Counted from the first letter of the stretch, positions 20,961 to 30,964 are shown. The stretch is 64,000 nt of DNA from Breviolum minutum Mf 1.05b.01 (GCA_000507305.1 DF239786.1:1-64000), one strand, 5' to 3'. Notes: generated by a model not told the origin, from the sequence alone. Program-made: numbers and translations.

Positions 20961-21450
20961 AAAAATGGCGCCAAATGGAAAGAAATTGACCCCCGAGAGA
21001 AAACTCTCACAGATGGTGCCCCTACATGGTTTCAAGTCAAATTTCAACTCCAAACCTGGAACTTGAAACATTATCTTTTCTGTGGTTGTTTCGTTCCATG
21101 AAAAATAAAACATGATCAAAATGGGTGTTCGGGTGTTCCAACATTAAGAAAAAAAATAGGTGTTCCAACATGAAATATCGTTTCATTGGTATATATTCCA
21201 GTCCCAGGCCGAGCGCTTTGAAAAGGTTTGGACCCTTCCAGGAACTCCTGACGGTTTGAACCCCCGAGAGAAAACTCTCACAGATGGTGCCCCTACATGA
21301 TTTCAAGTACTCGAAACCCGGAACCTGACACATTATCTTTTCTATGGTTGTTTCTTTCCATGAAACATAAAACATGATCAAAATGCGTGTTCGGTTGTTC
21401 CAAGATTAAAAACAATATGTGTTCCAACATGAAATATCGTTTCATTGGTA
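20945..21450. repeat. two-copy tandem repeat, unit about 250 bp
   Basis: Unit 1 (20945-21188) and unit 2 (21189-21450) both run from ATATTCCAGTCCC through GAGAGAAAACTCTCACAG, TTATCTTTTCT and AACATGATCAAAATG to AACATGAAATATCGTTTC. They differ in a 25-bp insertion and scattered bases. Minus-strand frames starting MIMFY in both are products of the duplication. Confidence 0.85.
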
Positions 21451-21592
21451 TGTCAGGTCATAGTAGTTCACCGTTAAAGATGATAAAGTGTGCTCCACAC
21501 AAACACTGAAAGCATCTACAGTATGGGACTGGTAAAACATTAAAAACTCATCCCATCCAATCTTAATTCATTTTCAGACATACCTCTTCACC

Positions 21593-21650
21593 CATAGGAT
21601 CCATGGGACTGGTATTAGTAGGTACATATACCTTTTCTCCCATCGATGTC
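21593..21650. repeat. MITE A, left arm (type 3)
   Basis: CCCATAGGATCCATGGGACT and GGTATTAGTAGG; no right arm. Confidence 0.6.
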
Positions 21651-21698
21651 TATTTCTTGAAAATCCGGCGATCTTACCTCCCAAAAATCTCGGTCATA

Positions 21699-21869
21699 GG
21701 GAAAATGGTGGTACCCTTGGGATGGTACGTAGCTGTTTACCCCTTGAACAAGTCCTTGAAAAGGGGACGACATGCCCAATACCCAGTATATAAGGTGCAT
21801 ATGGGTGTTTCCTTAAATGGTGATTATTAAGGGGCGCCCATCCCAAGGGGGTTTCCCGCCATTTTCCCT
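21699..21869. mobile_element. MITE M, reference copy
   Basis: GGGAAAATGGTGGTACCC and CTTGGGATGG face CATCCCAAGGGGG and CCGCCATTTTCCC. A related right end is seen near 8780-8826. Confidence 0.65.
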
Positions 21870-21943
21870 CGAGTCCTCGGAGGAAACCTTTCAACCGATG
21901 GTTTTTCACAGCAACTTTAAAGGTCTTTGATCGCAAACTCTGC

Positions 21944-22010
21944 CCCATAGCATCCAGGTATGTTTACCTAAATTTACCATATTTCACCATTAAAAGCAAC
22001 CAAATGGGTG
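21944..22010. repeat. MITE A fragment
   Basis: CCCATAGCATCCAGGTATG with TTTACCTAAATTTACC. Confidence 0.45.
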
Positions 22011-22309
22011 CTGATACATCCCCATCAAACTGATTGGCTCAGGATGGGATCCTTATTTCATGATGAAATACTCCCCATCTATAACTGAGTAGTCTACTTG
22101 TCATCCCCGTTTTTACAACAAATGTTTCATCCCAAAAAAAACAACCATCCATCAACTGCTTCCATCAATCAAGGCACTTCTGTCCCATGTGATCCTGGAG
22201 TCGATCCTGGATCTGAAATCACATGATAACTGTGATCGATCGTCTTATGACACTCCATGACTTCCGCCGGATTCGCGGATTCGCGGAGATTTTGCGATTT
22301 GACTGTTTT

Positions 22310-22418
22310 TTTGTTGGACCGAAATTTCCATCATTTGAAAAATATCATATAGTCAAACTGGGAATCTTCCCCAAATAGGGGTGAAAACAAACAAATATTT
22401 GAAGTTTCACCACCCAGA
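22310..22418. mobile_element. MITE B, left end diverged
   Basis: TTTGAAAAATATCATATAG core and right end TTTCACCACCCAG. Confidence 0.75.
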
Positions 22419-22604
22419 AATTCAAGAGGCATCTTTCGTTTGGGACCGAAAAAAATCGAAAAAAACCGTGGGTTTCTCAGGTGTCATGATGACGTGTTCG
22501 TGCTTTTTTTGTTTTTTGGTGAAAGTTTTTTCAGCCCACCAGGCTCATGTGAAGCCGTGAAATCCTGATTGGTGTTCATCTTAATTCCGATATAGCTGGG
22601 TAGT

Positions 22605-22713
22605 ATATGGATGTTTCCGAAAATAGTGGTACCCCCAAATCATCCATTTTACTAGGGTTTTCCATTATAAACCATCCATTTTGGGGTACCCCTATTTTTG
22701 GAAACACCCATAT
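22605..22713. mobile_element. MITE L copy
   Basis: ATATGGATGTTTCCGAAAAT to ATTTTTGGAAACACCCATAT. Confidence 0.85.
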
Positions 22714-22938
22714 GACTGCTCAATTGAAAACTCGTGGGCAATTTTGGTTGTCTTGTCTCAAAGAAAAACTGGGAAAAGACAATGGTTTTTGTTCATGATT
22801 AAAAAAAAAAAACATTATGCTCAGTACCCTTTTACTAAGTGTCCTACTTACTCTTCAAAAAGTGTGTGTGTTTTTTCCCATGTTCAGTGCTACCTTTTGT
22901 TGTCTAATTTCTGAAAAAACTGATTCCATCATTGGTCA

Positions 22939-23042
22939 TACTGTTGATGGTTCAGAAATCCCAAACCACCACCTGGGATGGTTAAAACCCTATAAATAAT
23001 GGGATGGTGCAGGATTTTGTCCAACAACATCCATCAACAGTA
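22939..23042. mobile_element. MITE C copy with rearranged right half
   Basis: TACTGTTGATGGTTCAG to CATCAACAGTA. The right arm contains an extra TTTGTCCAACAAC. Confidence 0.8.
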
Positions 23043-23167
23043 GTTGGTATTCTGAAAAATCTACCAGTTGACAAGTTGCCAGCTGAATGTCGCCTCGGTA
23101 ACCTCCAAGTTCTGAGCCAGAATGCTGAGAACAAACATGCCAAACCTACCACCAAAATATTTCATAA

Positions 23168-23270
23168 CCCATGGCCCATCCATGGGATTGGTAAAAAAAC
23201 ATTTACCTATACATTTACCAGCAAAATCCACCAAATGTAGGAATCAATACATCATACCTGGATCCTATGG
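23168..23270. mobile_element. MITE A copy
   Basis: CCCATCCATGGGATTGG at the left and ACATCATACCTGGATCC at the right; the arms differ. Confidence 0.75.
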
Positions 23271-23441
23271 ATAATACCAGCCGAAATCATGATCATCTGC
23301 GAAAAACCAATCCATGCACAACTACCAATTTGAATCCCCTATGTGCTGTTACTCTACAGTTTACCTGGGTTGCATCGCTTGGATCATCTTCATTAGAAAA
23401 AGTCGATCAAAACATTTCCATCAGTCTAAGTAAATCCACAG

Positions 23442-23541
23442 CTAGTTGCTGGTTTCAACGCATCTGAAAAATATTAGTCAAAATTGGATCACGTCCCCAA
23501 GTAGGGGTGAAAATAAACAAATATTTGAAACCACCACCCAG
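23442..23541. mobile_element. MITE B copy
   Basis: CTAGTTGCTGGTTTCAACG to GAAACCACCACCCAG. Confidence 0.85.
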
Positions 23542-23629
23542 CACAATTTCGCGATGAATGTCCCCCCCAATTTCTTCCAATGCCGTGCCTCACTGGCCTC
23601 TTTGTCATATCCCTTTGATTGGACAGCAC
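23542..23629 (-). CDS. candidate exon abutting a MITE
   Basis: Minus strand: GGATTCCCCAG then AVQSKGYDKEASEARHW and KKLGGTFIAKLC, running straight into a MITE B copy whose sequence keeps the frame open for 20 codons. A plus frame (ASLASLSYPFDWTAPGE) is also open. If the minus call is right, part of the exon or its donor comes from the MITE. Function unknown. Confidence 0.35.
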
Positions 23630-23849
23630 CTGGGGAATCCAGCAGACAGGTTTTTTGGCAAACTTTGAAGCCTAGCGTTGGAACTGATATACATTCTGCT
23701 GATTTTTTGTTTTTATAACATCCCACGAAATGGTCTTTATTTTGTGGTTAAGACCTATTTAAAGGGAATCATCACTTTCAAAACAGGGTAAACCCTGTCA
23801 CATGTCCAAATCACAACCCGTAAACAGAAAGATGTTGTTTCACTTCTGA

Positions 23850-24030
23850 TGCATGTTCTGGTTGCCATAGTTAGTTCCCACCTTGACGGGTCATTCTTTC
23901 ATGAAAAAAGTCGTGCGAGCGATGCCAGTATCTCACGTTGGGACCGTTTGGGTGTTGGATATTTTCTCGTCAAAAACATCTTCAAATGGGGATTTTCCGA
24001 CGTCATCTTCGTTTTCAGGGCTGTAATATA
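23850..24030 (+). other. coding-like region, unsupported
   Basis: A plus frame with SRASDASISRWDRLGVG and YFLVKNIFKWGFSD ends in TAA at 24031. No acceptor was identified, and the minus frame is open as well. Confidence 0.25.
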
Positions 24031-24192
24031 AGTAACCCTTGTTCCATTCTCCACTTCAACCAGTTGACAACCGGGATTGTTCACCATACGATATATCGGG
24101 TAGAAAATTCCATCCCCCCTTAAAAATACCACGTATCAACCCGAAAGGCCGCTGAAAGCGAGCGAAAAGTGGGAATCTACCGCATCCCGGTA

Positions 24193-24232
24193 GCAGTCAC
24201 CACTAGGATTATTACATCTTTACTATAGGTAA
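24193..24232. repeat. repeat W fragment
   Basis: CAGTCACCACTAGGATTATT and CATCTTTACTATAGG recur near 34889, 35206 and 63186. Confidence 0.5.
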
Positions 24233-24269
24233 TCCTATCAACCGACTTATTTGTGTCTCTTCCCGGATG

Positions 24270-24432
24270 CTTGGAGGATGGGATCCCAGGACGGGAAAAG
24301 TGGTTGATAACCATGGTGATCGTTTTCGTCCCCTAGGGCAACATTCCACTTCCTTAAATGGCCGAAATTTATGGCTTCTACATGGGGTTAGATCCTAACA
24401 AGTTACAAGTCCTGGGATAATAATCCTCCAAG
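24270..24432. mobile_element. MITE I copy, diverged
   Basis: CTTGGAGGATGGGATCCC to GGGATAATAATCCTCCAAG; interior matches the copy at 29598 in inverted orientation (ATCGTTTTCGTCCCC). Confidence 0.75.
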
Positions 24433-24689
24433 TGGGGGGGGGATGAATCCCAATTTAAAAAAAAACATCCCAATAAGTGGGGGTTCATTCCCCAAGCAAC
24501 CCATAAAAAATCGGGCCCTTTTAAAGGGGTCCTTCAACTCCATACTAAACGTGCGATCGGACCTAAACTCCCGTTGAATTTTCCGAAAACGTAGGAATAA
24601 ACTCATCAACCTTATTTCTTACGGTTTTATATACCAATTAAAAGGATAGCTTATCCCCAATATAAGGAGTTTAGACCCGACCCTGGCAC

Positions 24690-24845
24690 AAATGGTAGAA
24701 AATTGGGGGCCCAGAGATCCAAGCGAAGCGAAAAACCCGTCGACCCGTCCACAGCCTGCCATAATGCGCTCCATGACCACTGGCATTCTTTGGCACCTTG
24801 AAAGTGCTCGCTGATGACACAACTGTCCACAACATCGCCCCGGGA
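24690..24845. CDS. GC-rich coding-like island, strand unresolved
   Basis: Minus frame GDVVDSCVISEHFQGAKE continues through CQWSWSALWQAVDGS and GFSLRLDLWAPNF. Plus frame MVENWGPRDPSEAKNPS continues to a TGA. Both have strong codon composition; no clean acceptor is seen for the minus reading. Unknown function. Confidence 0.4.
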
Positions 24846-24879
24846 AAACACAACGAAACATAGAGAGTTGGCGTGTATA

Positions 24880-24949
24880 CCCATAGGATTCATGTTGATG
24901 TTTTATTGATTTTTATGTAGGTAAATATACCATGCATGGATCCTAGGGG
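24880..24949. mobile_element. MITE A, left arm shortened
   Basis: CCCATAGGATTCATG and ATACCATGCATGGATCC. Confidence 0.7.
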
Positions 24950-25473
24950 ATATAACATGATACAACCACCCCCCCCAAACAAATTGGTCATGAATAACCA
25001 TGGAAATATCTTTGAGTTGTTTTTCTTTAACCAAAACTAACAGCAAGTTTGTTGTTGGAAATCGCCGAATCCCACAAGGAAAGCAGTCTTCCGACCATCA
25101 ATTTTTCATGGCTTATGGTTTGTTTTTTGGGGGGGACTAATCCATTTTCATTTAGGGTTCCACAAATTTTGAGCCAGAAAGAAAATCATGATCATCTTAT
25201 ACCCTCTAGTACACTAACATGGCGATGGAAAATCACAAGTTTTAGTTAGGAAGACAGATCTTCAAAGGATGCATTTTCTATGTCTATGGTAGTTGATCCT
25301 GGAGTGTAAGTGTTTTTCCCTGCAGAAGTGAAGATTCTGCTCCATCTTGGCAGCTCCACGGTCGAAGCATTGGATTCTTGATTTTGTTCATCGTGGATTT
25401 TCCATGGGATTTATTGAGACTATATACATATCTATATATCTATCTTCCTAACCTTAAACGGGTGGCACTATAC

Positions 25474-25552
25474 CAGTTGTGTTTGCAATCCTGGCAATCA
25501 CAGCTCGCAGAATCTTTGGCAATTTCAAATAGTAGTCGACTTTGGCATCATT
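25474..25552 (-). CDS. candidate internal exon, 26 residues
   Basis: On the minus strand ATTGGAGATAAAG is followed by NDAKVDYYLKLPKILRAV and then IARIANTT, ending at a GTATAG donor. The 79-nt segment has a regular hydrophobic pattern typical of a helix. The plus strand also offers an acceptor (GGCACTATACCAG) with an open frame (CLQSWQSQLAESLAIS). I favour minus on codon composition. No family recognised. Confidence 0.4.
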
Positions 25553-25604
25553 CTTTATCTCCAATTTTTTGGGAAGGAAATAAATTCAGGTGCTCCTATC
25601 CATC

Positions 25605-25711
25605 AAAAATTGAATGGGACCTTACCAACGGACCCCTAACTAAGTTGCTAGAGTTATCAGATACTAAGGTTTAGGGGTCCGTTCAGTAGGTCCTGTTGGA
25701 GATTTCTTGGA
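25605..25711. mobile_element. MITE N copy
   Basis: TTGAATGGGACC, the inverted pair AACGGACCCCTAA / TTAGGGGTCCGTT and the tail GATTTCTTGG are shared with 36317-36420 and 60238-60340. Confidence 0.8.
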
Positions 25712-25833
25712 TCCCAGAAAAAGATGCAAGAACTGCAACAAGTTGCTTGTTTCTGCAGCATCTGAGAAGCAAACACTCGACGTTCCAGCTCATTGTAGAG
25801 TGCCTGAATCGTTTCGAGCAACACAGGGACCAT
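25712..25833. CDS. coding-like island, strand unresolved
   Basis: Minus strand: an ATG preceded by an in-frame stop opens MVPVLLETIQALYNELER then RVFASQMLQKQ, a helix-like sequence that could be a first exon. Plus strand: CTTGGATCCCAG acceptor, CKNCNKLLVSAASEK, then CAG|GTGATA donor. Both are plausible; no domain call. Confidence 0.4.
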
Positions 25834-25842
25834 TTGTCAGGT

Positions 25843-25982
25843 GATAGTTGGATGTACCCCTACCATATATAGGCCCTATATAGTGGGTATCTATGGGTTA
25901 TAACCCGCAAGATATCCCTAGAGAACACCAGCTAAAAACCATGGGTACTGTTAGGGGTCCACCCTTGCAATTGTCCCTTGAA
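25843..25982. mobile_element. MITE O, inverted copy
   Basis: GATAGTTGGATGTACCCC to CAATTGTCCCTTGAA mirrors 2764-2939. Confidence 0.65.
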
Positions 25983-26175
25983 TTTGGAGGTGTGGTCAAC
26001 CATCACTCACTGAACAAATGCTGAGCTAACCAAAAAATCGTCATTAAATAAGATGTGGGTCAAATTTCAAGTAAGCTACGATCTTTAAAGGCAGAAACTA
26101 AGAAGCCTATCAGACCGAAAGTCTGATAGGGACACGTGTAAATTTTGCTTGGACGATCCCTTTTGGACCTAGAGT

Positions 26176-26280
26176 TACACCTTTGAAAAATAACATGACA
26201 TTGGAAAATCCACATTTCCAATTGGAAGTACCTCTTCAAATGGTGGAATTTTGATAGTCATGTTAGTTTTCAGGGGGGTA
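26176..26280. mobile_element. MITE J (subgroup K) copy
   Basis: TACACCTTTGAAAAATAACA to TGTTAGTTTTCAGGGGGGTA, 105 bp. Confidence 0.8.
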
Positions 26281-26504
26281 ATGAAGAATAAAAACCCGGC
26301 AATTCCACCCAGTTGGGGTGGTTAAAGCACATCCTAGTGAATTAAGGATTGGCAGGATCGAGACAATCACCCTGTTTTGAAAACACATCCAAGTGATCCA
26401 ACTGGATCAAACCCTTATAGGGTAGTATAAATCACTTAAAATTCAGCAAATAGCATCAAATAACCAGAGTTTTGGTCAACAAAATCCAGCGAATCCACCA
26501 AAAA

Positions 26505-26556
<52 letters not shown>

Positions 26557-26600
26557 AGCAGCATCATCATCACCATCACCATCACCATCACCATCACCAG

Positions 26601-26647
<47 letters not shown>

Positions 26648-26649
26648 CC

Positions 26650-26681
<32 letters not shown>

Positions 26682-26718
26682 CATCATCACCATCACCATC
26701 CATCACCATCACCATCAC

Positions 26719-26759
<41 letters not shown>

Positions 26760-26760
26760 G
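26505..26760. repeat. (ATC)n trinucleotide tract, about 250 bp
   Basis: Nearly pure ATC units with blocks of AGC, ACC and CCATC. Frames through it read poly-His and poly-Ser (plus) or poly-Met and poly-Asp (minus). It is a microsatellite; I do not call it coding. Confidence 0.95.
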
Positions 26761-26784
26761 ATCGCTGAATTGAACATCATCAGA

Positions 26785-26872
26785 TCGCTGCATTTTCTGC
26801 GTGGAACCCGCCTGTGACGTTGACGTTGACGTCGTTCCCGTTCCCGGCGGTGAAGCTGATGCCACGGCCTAG
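26785..26872. CDS. GC-rich coding-like island beside the microsatellite
   Basis: Several frames are open with very high third-position GC. Plus: AAFSAWNPPVTLTLTSFPF and a second frame with DVDVDVVPVPGGEADATA. Minus: GISFTAGNGNDVNVNVTGG. The repeated GACGTT / AACGTC makes the frames look alike. One short exon is possible; strand and frame cannot be decided. Confidence 0.3.
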
Positions 26873-27166
26873 CCGCTAATTTGATCCATTGGGGGAAACC
26901 TGGGAAGTCTTGGGACTTAAACGGGGTTTTAAAAGAACCCTGGAAAACTAAGGAATTAATGAGTGCCTGGAAAATCCCCCTATTTTCAAGAGGAAGTAGA
27001 TAACTAGTAACATCTTCATTGAATGGTGGATGTTTTGTAATTGCTCATGTTAGTTTTCTAGGGTTTAATTAGTTTTAGAATCATCTACCAGAAGGAACTT
27101 ATCATTGAATATGTTTCGTGTTTGAATATAAGTTTGCAAATGAGTTGGAAGTAGAATATGTTGATG

Positions 27167-27315
27167 TTAAGAGCTGGTATACTTCAATGTTGGAACATCT
27201 CTGTAACTTGTACACTTAGGAAAGGCTTCAAGGAACAAAAGCTCACGGATGTATGTTTCAAGGTGAGCTGGAGGTTCGTTGCAGCTGGCCATTTTGTGTT
27301 GGTTCATTAACTTAC
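27167..27315 (-). CDS. candidate terminal exon, about 48 residues
   Basis: Minus strand: after ACCATTCTTCTAG the frame runs LMNQHKMASCNEPPAH, LETYIRELLFLEAFPK and CTSYRDVPTLKYTSS to TAA at 27167-27169. Composition is convincing and the stop is clean. A competing short plus exon exists between GTACACTTAG and a GTGAGC donor. A MITE lies 25 bp upstream. Function unknown. Confidence 0.35.
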
Positions 27316-27341
27316 CAACTAGAAGAATGGTTGACCTTGCA

Positions 27342-27446
27342 CCCCCAAAAACTAACATGGACACCAACAATCTCCATACTTTTTCAAGGAACTTCCAAAC
27401 CATCATTTTTAGGGTCCTTTCGTCGTTAGTTTTCGGGATGGAGTAG
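27342..27446. mobile_element. MITE J (subgroup K) copy
   Basis: CACCCCCAAAAACTAACATG to CGTTAGTTTTCGGGATGGAG. Confidence 0.7.
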
Positions 27447-27646
27447 CTCTTGGAAAAAACCTATCCCGAGGAAAGTTCCACCCGCGTCCTGCTGAACATT
27501 CCGAAGTTTGCTTGAGGTCAAACCAACGGGAGAAAAAAACCATACAGTAGATACAAAAAACTACCATTTTTGGCAATTTATACAACCTGAAAACCTGAAT
27601 TGTTCGGCCATTTTTGGGGTGTACTTTTTCACTGACCTTTTTGCAG

Positions 27647-27840
27647 TGAAAAAAACGGCGTTTGGTTGGGCAGATTTTAACGTCAACGTCACCTCCATGC
27701 TCGCCACAGAATTCTGGAGCTGCAACAGGCTGGAGCCTCGTGGGGTTGGAAATCATCAAATCTTGGAGGCCCGAAATCTCTACCGGGGGTCCTTTGGGAA
27801 AGACCATGAAACAGTGATCATCTTTTGGAAAAGACAATGA
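27647..27840 (+). CDS. candidate terminal exon, 63 residues
   Basis: TTCACTGACCTTTTTGCAG is a strong acceptor. The frame then reads KKTAFGWADFNVNVTSMLAT, EFWSCNRLEPRGVGNH and DHETVIIFWKRQ before TGA at 27838-27840. Third positions are GC-rich. A minus-strand exon (LQNSVASMEVTLTLKS) with a GTCAGT donor competes for the same sequence. No domain recognised. Confidence 0.45.
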
Positions 27841-28091
27841 CGGAGTAGATTAGTGTAAAACGGAATAGGTTTCTTGCATAACGTAGTTGATTCTTTCAAA
27901 ACGGGGTATGACAACCATCTTCATGAAATTTGAATAGGGATTTATAAGTCAACAATTCAAAGTGATGGAGGTGATACTTCAAGGTGACCATTAAAAATCC
28001 CCGATCGTTGGAGGTTTTTACTTGACTTTTGAAGGGGTCACGTTTTCACCATCCCCAACAGTCACAAAGAACTGCCAGGGAGATGATGATT

Positions 28092-28200
28092 GATGGATGG
28101 TTGGTTGGAATGTCTGGATGGATGTCTGGATGGATGGATGGATGGATGGATGGATGGATGGATGGATGGATGGATGGATGGATGGATGGATGGATGGATA
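28092..28200. repeat. (GATG)n microsatellite
   Basis: About 25 GATG/GATGGATG units. Confidence 0.95.
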
Positions 28201-28202
28201 AG

Positions 28203-28276
28203 GAATGTTTGGATGCTTGGATAGATGAATGTTTGGATGCTTGGATAGATGAATGTTTGGATGCTTGGATAGATGA
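28203..28276. repeat. 24-bp minisatellite, three units
   Basis: The unit GAATGTTTGGATGCTTGG followed by ATAGAT is present three times without mismatch, directly after the GATG tract it probably grew from. Confidence 0.9.
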
Positions 28277-28478
28277 ATGGAAGATAAGAATGGTGGCATT
28301 GAATATGATTAGCCTAATGTTTCAAGGCTAACGCTTTCTATCTACGTGATTCACACGATGTTCACCTATCTTATGTATGCCCTTCCTGTATATGACCTTT
28401 CCCTCCAACATTGACACGGGAGGTTTCAGATGGCAAACATGAGCGGCCTCGGTCAAAGTCGAGGGCCAATGAGATTAG

Positions 28479-28580
28479 ATCACCCTCCCTGAAGAGTTCC
28501 CGCAACTTTACACAGTGGGCCCCTACGATCCATCGTCATACACGGTCATACATCTGGATGACTTTAGTTGGGGGTGGTGA
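28479..28580 (+). CDS. candidate exon, 33 residues
   Basis: AG of an in-frame TAG (GCCAATGAGATTAG) is a possible acceptor. The frame reads ITLPEEFPQLYTVGPYDPSS and then YTVIHLDDFSWGW before TGA. No other frame on either strand stays open as cleanly here. It reads like a folded domain piece, but I do not recognise the family. Confidence 0.45.
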   Translation: MTLPEEFPQLYTVGPYDPSSYTVIHLDDFSWGW

Positions 28581-28639
28581 AATTTAACCCCCCCATTTAT
28601 TTTCGGCCATTTGTGGGGATTATGATTCCATTTCTAAAG

Positions 28640-28690
28640 ATCGTGGTGGCCCACCAAAAGTGCTTGCAGGTTGTCGACTTTTTGTCGTGA
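28640..28690 (+). CDS. short candidate exon, 16 residues
   Basis: After CCATTTCTAAAG the frame is IVVAHQKCLQVVDFLS then TGA; 14 of 16 third positions are G or C. It lies 60 bp after the exon ending at 28580 on the same strand. A GTTGTC donor inside is possible. A second frame (GGPPKVLAGCRLFVVK) is also open. Confidence 0.35.
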   Translation: MVVAHQKCLQVVDFLS

Positions 28691-28763
28691 AGTCAAGTTT
28701 TCAATTCGACCTCCCCACACAGCTATCCCCAAAAAGAAGGCCTCAAAAACAAACTGGAAAATT

Positions 28764-28855
28764 GACATGGAACTCAATCATGGAGGTGTTGGAAAGTGAT
28801 TTTCCTTTGCAAATGGGTAATTGTTAGGTTCCAGCCGTTAATTTTCAGGGGTGTA
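28764..28855. mobile_element. MITE J, 3' part
   Basis: GTTCCAGCCGTTAATTTTCA and GGGGTGTA form the right end. Confidence 0.65.
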
Positions 28856-28977
28856 AGGAATTTCTGACGACCTTATTCCCTTGTTGCTGGGGGGCTAGCT
28901 TTGCAAGGAGTAGGTAGGATCCCCATGACTGTTAGTTAGTTTTGATAAACAAAAACGTAAACAGTGGTCGTTGTATT

Positions 28978-29074
28978 ACCAACCCAAACAAGGCACTATA
29001 ACGGGGAAATCCGTCAAGGTCTCTATATGTGTGCATCAAGTTTGATCCCCCAAAATGGGTAATCTAATGATCCC
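28978..29074. repeat. repeat V copy
   Basis: ACCAACCCAAACAAGGCAC to GATCCCCCAAAATGGG. Further copies at 32922, 38305 and 62826. Confidence 0.65.
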
Positions 29075-29149
29075 TGGTAAACTCCATGAAAAAAAACCGA
29101 CCCTTTTCAGTCGTATCTCTGATATTCATGTTGCGAATCACATTGGATT

Positions 29150-29218
29150 CCATTTCCCCCTAGGAAATGGGTGAAAATTAAAAAAAAAATAAAATAATTT
29201 GAAGGGTCACCACCTAGA
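29150..29218. repeat. MITE B, 3' part
   Basis: GGTGAAAATTAAAAAAAAAA to GTCACCACCTAG. Confidence 0.6.
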
Positions 29219-29289
29219 TTTGAACCGTGACAACCAGTCAAATGTCAGACCTTAGTAAAATCCATTTGCATTCCTTTCCCATTGCTTTC

Positions 29290-29401
29290 ATTTTTTTCAC
29301 CTGACTGAGACCTCTCACAAAGGCTGTTCACCTCTTCTCGCAAATCCTGGGATGCCTGAGTTGCAGCTCGGCTAAGGCTAAGGCAGATCTGCGCCATGCA
29401 C
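29290..29401 (-). CDS. candidate exon, coil-like
   Basis: Minus strand: TTCAACCATCTCCAG is followed by CMAQICLSLSRAATQASQDL and then REEVNSLCERSQS up to GTGAAA; unspliced, the frame continues to a stop at about 29245. The plus strand has stops in all frames here, so the strand is better supported than for most candidates. Glu/Arg-rich end suggests a helix. Function unknown. Confidence 0.5.
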
Positions 29402-29597
29402 TGGAGATGGTTGAAGGTATATCCATACCACAAAGTATAGTAGGATTTCCATAGAACTTGAGGAAGGAACATTAGGATGTTGGTTTGTTTGAAGCCATTT
29501 TCACTGTTTTTAAATGAACTTACACTTTGAAAATAAAAGGAAGTGTTGAGGAATCCGAGTTTAACAGCCGGCAAGGCAATTTCAAAAAAGCCATATA

Positions 29598-29767
29598 CTT
29601 GGAGGATCATTCCAGGACTTGTAAGTGGGTGTGTACTCCTGCATTTATAAGCCATAAAAAGTTCCGCCATTTCGGAAGGGGTACAACCACTACCCGATCC
29701 TTAGGGGACGAAAACGATCACCATGGTTATTAGCCACGTCCGTCCTGGGAGGATCCTCGGAAAGTAG
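29598..29767. mobile_element. MITE I, longer copy
   Basis: CTTGGAGGATCATTCC to GGGAGGATCCTCGGAAAG, with ACGAAAACGATCACCATGG inside as at 24270. Confidence 0.8.
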
Positions 29768-29769
29768 GT

Positions 29770-30154
29770 ATGATCCTACTGGAAGAATTTTTCAGCCAAC
29801 TAGTTAAGCTTGGTGCTTTTTCATGTTTAAAAAGCATCTCAGGTGGTTGGCATAATATATCATAATATACATAATATTTATACATAATATAATGAAGTGT
29901 ATACTGTATACATAATATAATATAGTGTATACTGTAGATTTACATGTCATAATTTTCGATATGTATTTGCCTATTGCTCCATCTATCTAGAGATCAACCC
30001 GGTCTTTTTGGGAATCAACCATGTTTCTTAAACGTTTTGGAAAAATCACCAAGCTGCGACGAAATCCACGATGTTCTTCGCAACTTGGATCTCCTGAAAG
30101 CGAAAACCAAGATTGGTTGGTTGGTAGATTTGTTTCACTGGTAAATGGTAAATA
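29770..30154. other. no gene recognised
   Basis: Includes an ATAATAT/ATAATATA-rich tract (29855-29950). Nothing coding-like. Confidence 0.4.
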
Positions 30155-30255
30155 CCTGTAAAGCCAAGTGCCCTATCTTTAAGGCAATAGTTGCTGGTTT
30201 TAGGGGCAAGGTTGCGTTAAAGATGTTAAAGAAATAGGACACTTGGCGTTCCAGG
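30155..30255. mobile_element. MITE P, copy 2
   Basis: CCTGTAAAGCCAAGTGCCC to ACACTTGGCGTTCCAGG; see 966-1057. Confidence 0.8.
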
Positions 30256-30473
30256 TAGTAAATGATGAATTGGCGGAAAGTTTATCAAAAAAATGTAGGT
30301 AAATGTACCTCCAACATTTGATGAATTAGTTTAACTTCATCTTGACAATTGTAGGTAAATGCACCTAAATACATGTTATTTTAGAGTGTTTGGGATTGGT
30401 TGACATTTTTGTTTCGACTTTTATTTGGTTGGTTTTTTGTCCACTTCGTTTGGTTGGCAAAATTTCGTTCCAG

Positions 30474-30518
30474 TCATTTGGTGTGATCCCTGCAGCCCTT
30501 CCAGGGATGATTGGTTGA
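30474..30518 (+). CDS. short exon candidate
   Basis: CAAAATTTCGTTCCAG then SFGVIPAALPGMIG then TGA. A longer plus frame (FVPVIWCDPCSPSRDDW) overlaps. Too short for assignment. Confidence 0.25.
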   Translation, partial: SFGVIPAALPGMIG

Positions 30519-30568
30519 TTCTGTCCTCAAACTTCCTACGGTCAGGTTTTGTCAAACATTCGATCCCA

Positions 30569-30694
30569 CTAGGGTGTCAATGCAAATTAGCAACGATCCT
30601 TAGTAAGTTGGGTTGTAACCTACTTAGGGGACGTATATCCAACCTACTTATATAGGGGTTATAATCTATTTACTAAGCACCATGGACATCCCAG
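30569..30694. mobile_element. MITE H, arms unequal
   Basis: Left CTAGGGTGTCAATGC and right CACCATGGACATCCCAGC; interior matches 17559-17678 closely. Confidence 0.8.
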
Positions 30695-30964
30695 CAGAAT
30701 GCTGTTGTGTTTGTTTTCTAGTGGGCCACAGTCATTTAAAAACACATGTCACATGAGATTCAGAAAGAACCCAAAGATTCTAACCCATATATCATTCATG
30801 GGCATATGGCATATGTACCTAGATGGTACATGTAGGAAAAATTTACCTTACATGCATGATACTCTGAGGGATTCTCAGATGTTTTAAGGTCTTTCCGTCA
30901 CAACCTTTTCTTGTAGGGAGGTGGCAAGATGAGCCACCAAAAAAAAAACCTCTTACTTTCCATT

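Noticed and set aside
26436-26865. Poly-His, poly-Asp and poly-Met open frames of 87-129 codons
   Set aside because: They are frames through an (ATC)n microsatellite and need no gene to explain them.
28018-28331. Frames with repeated HPSI or MDGW
   Set aside because: They read the (GATG)n microsatellite and its derived minisatellite.
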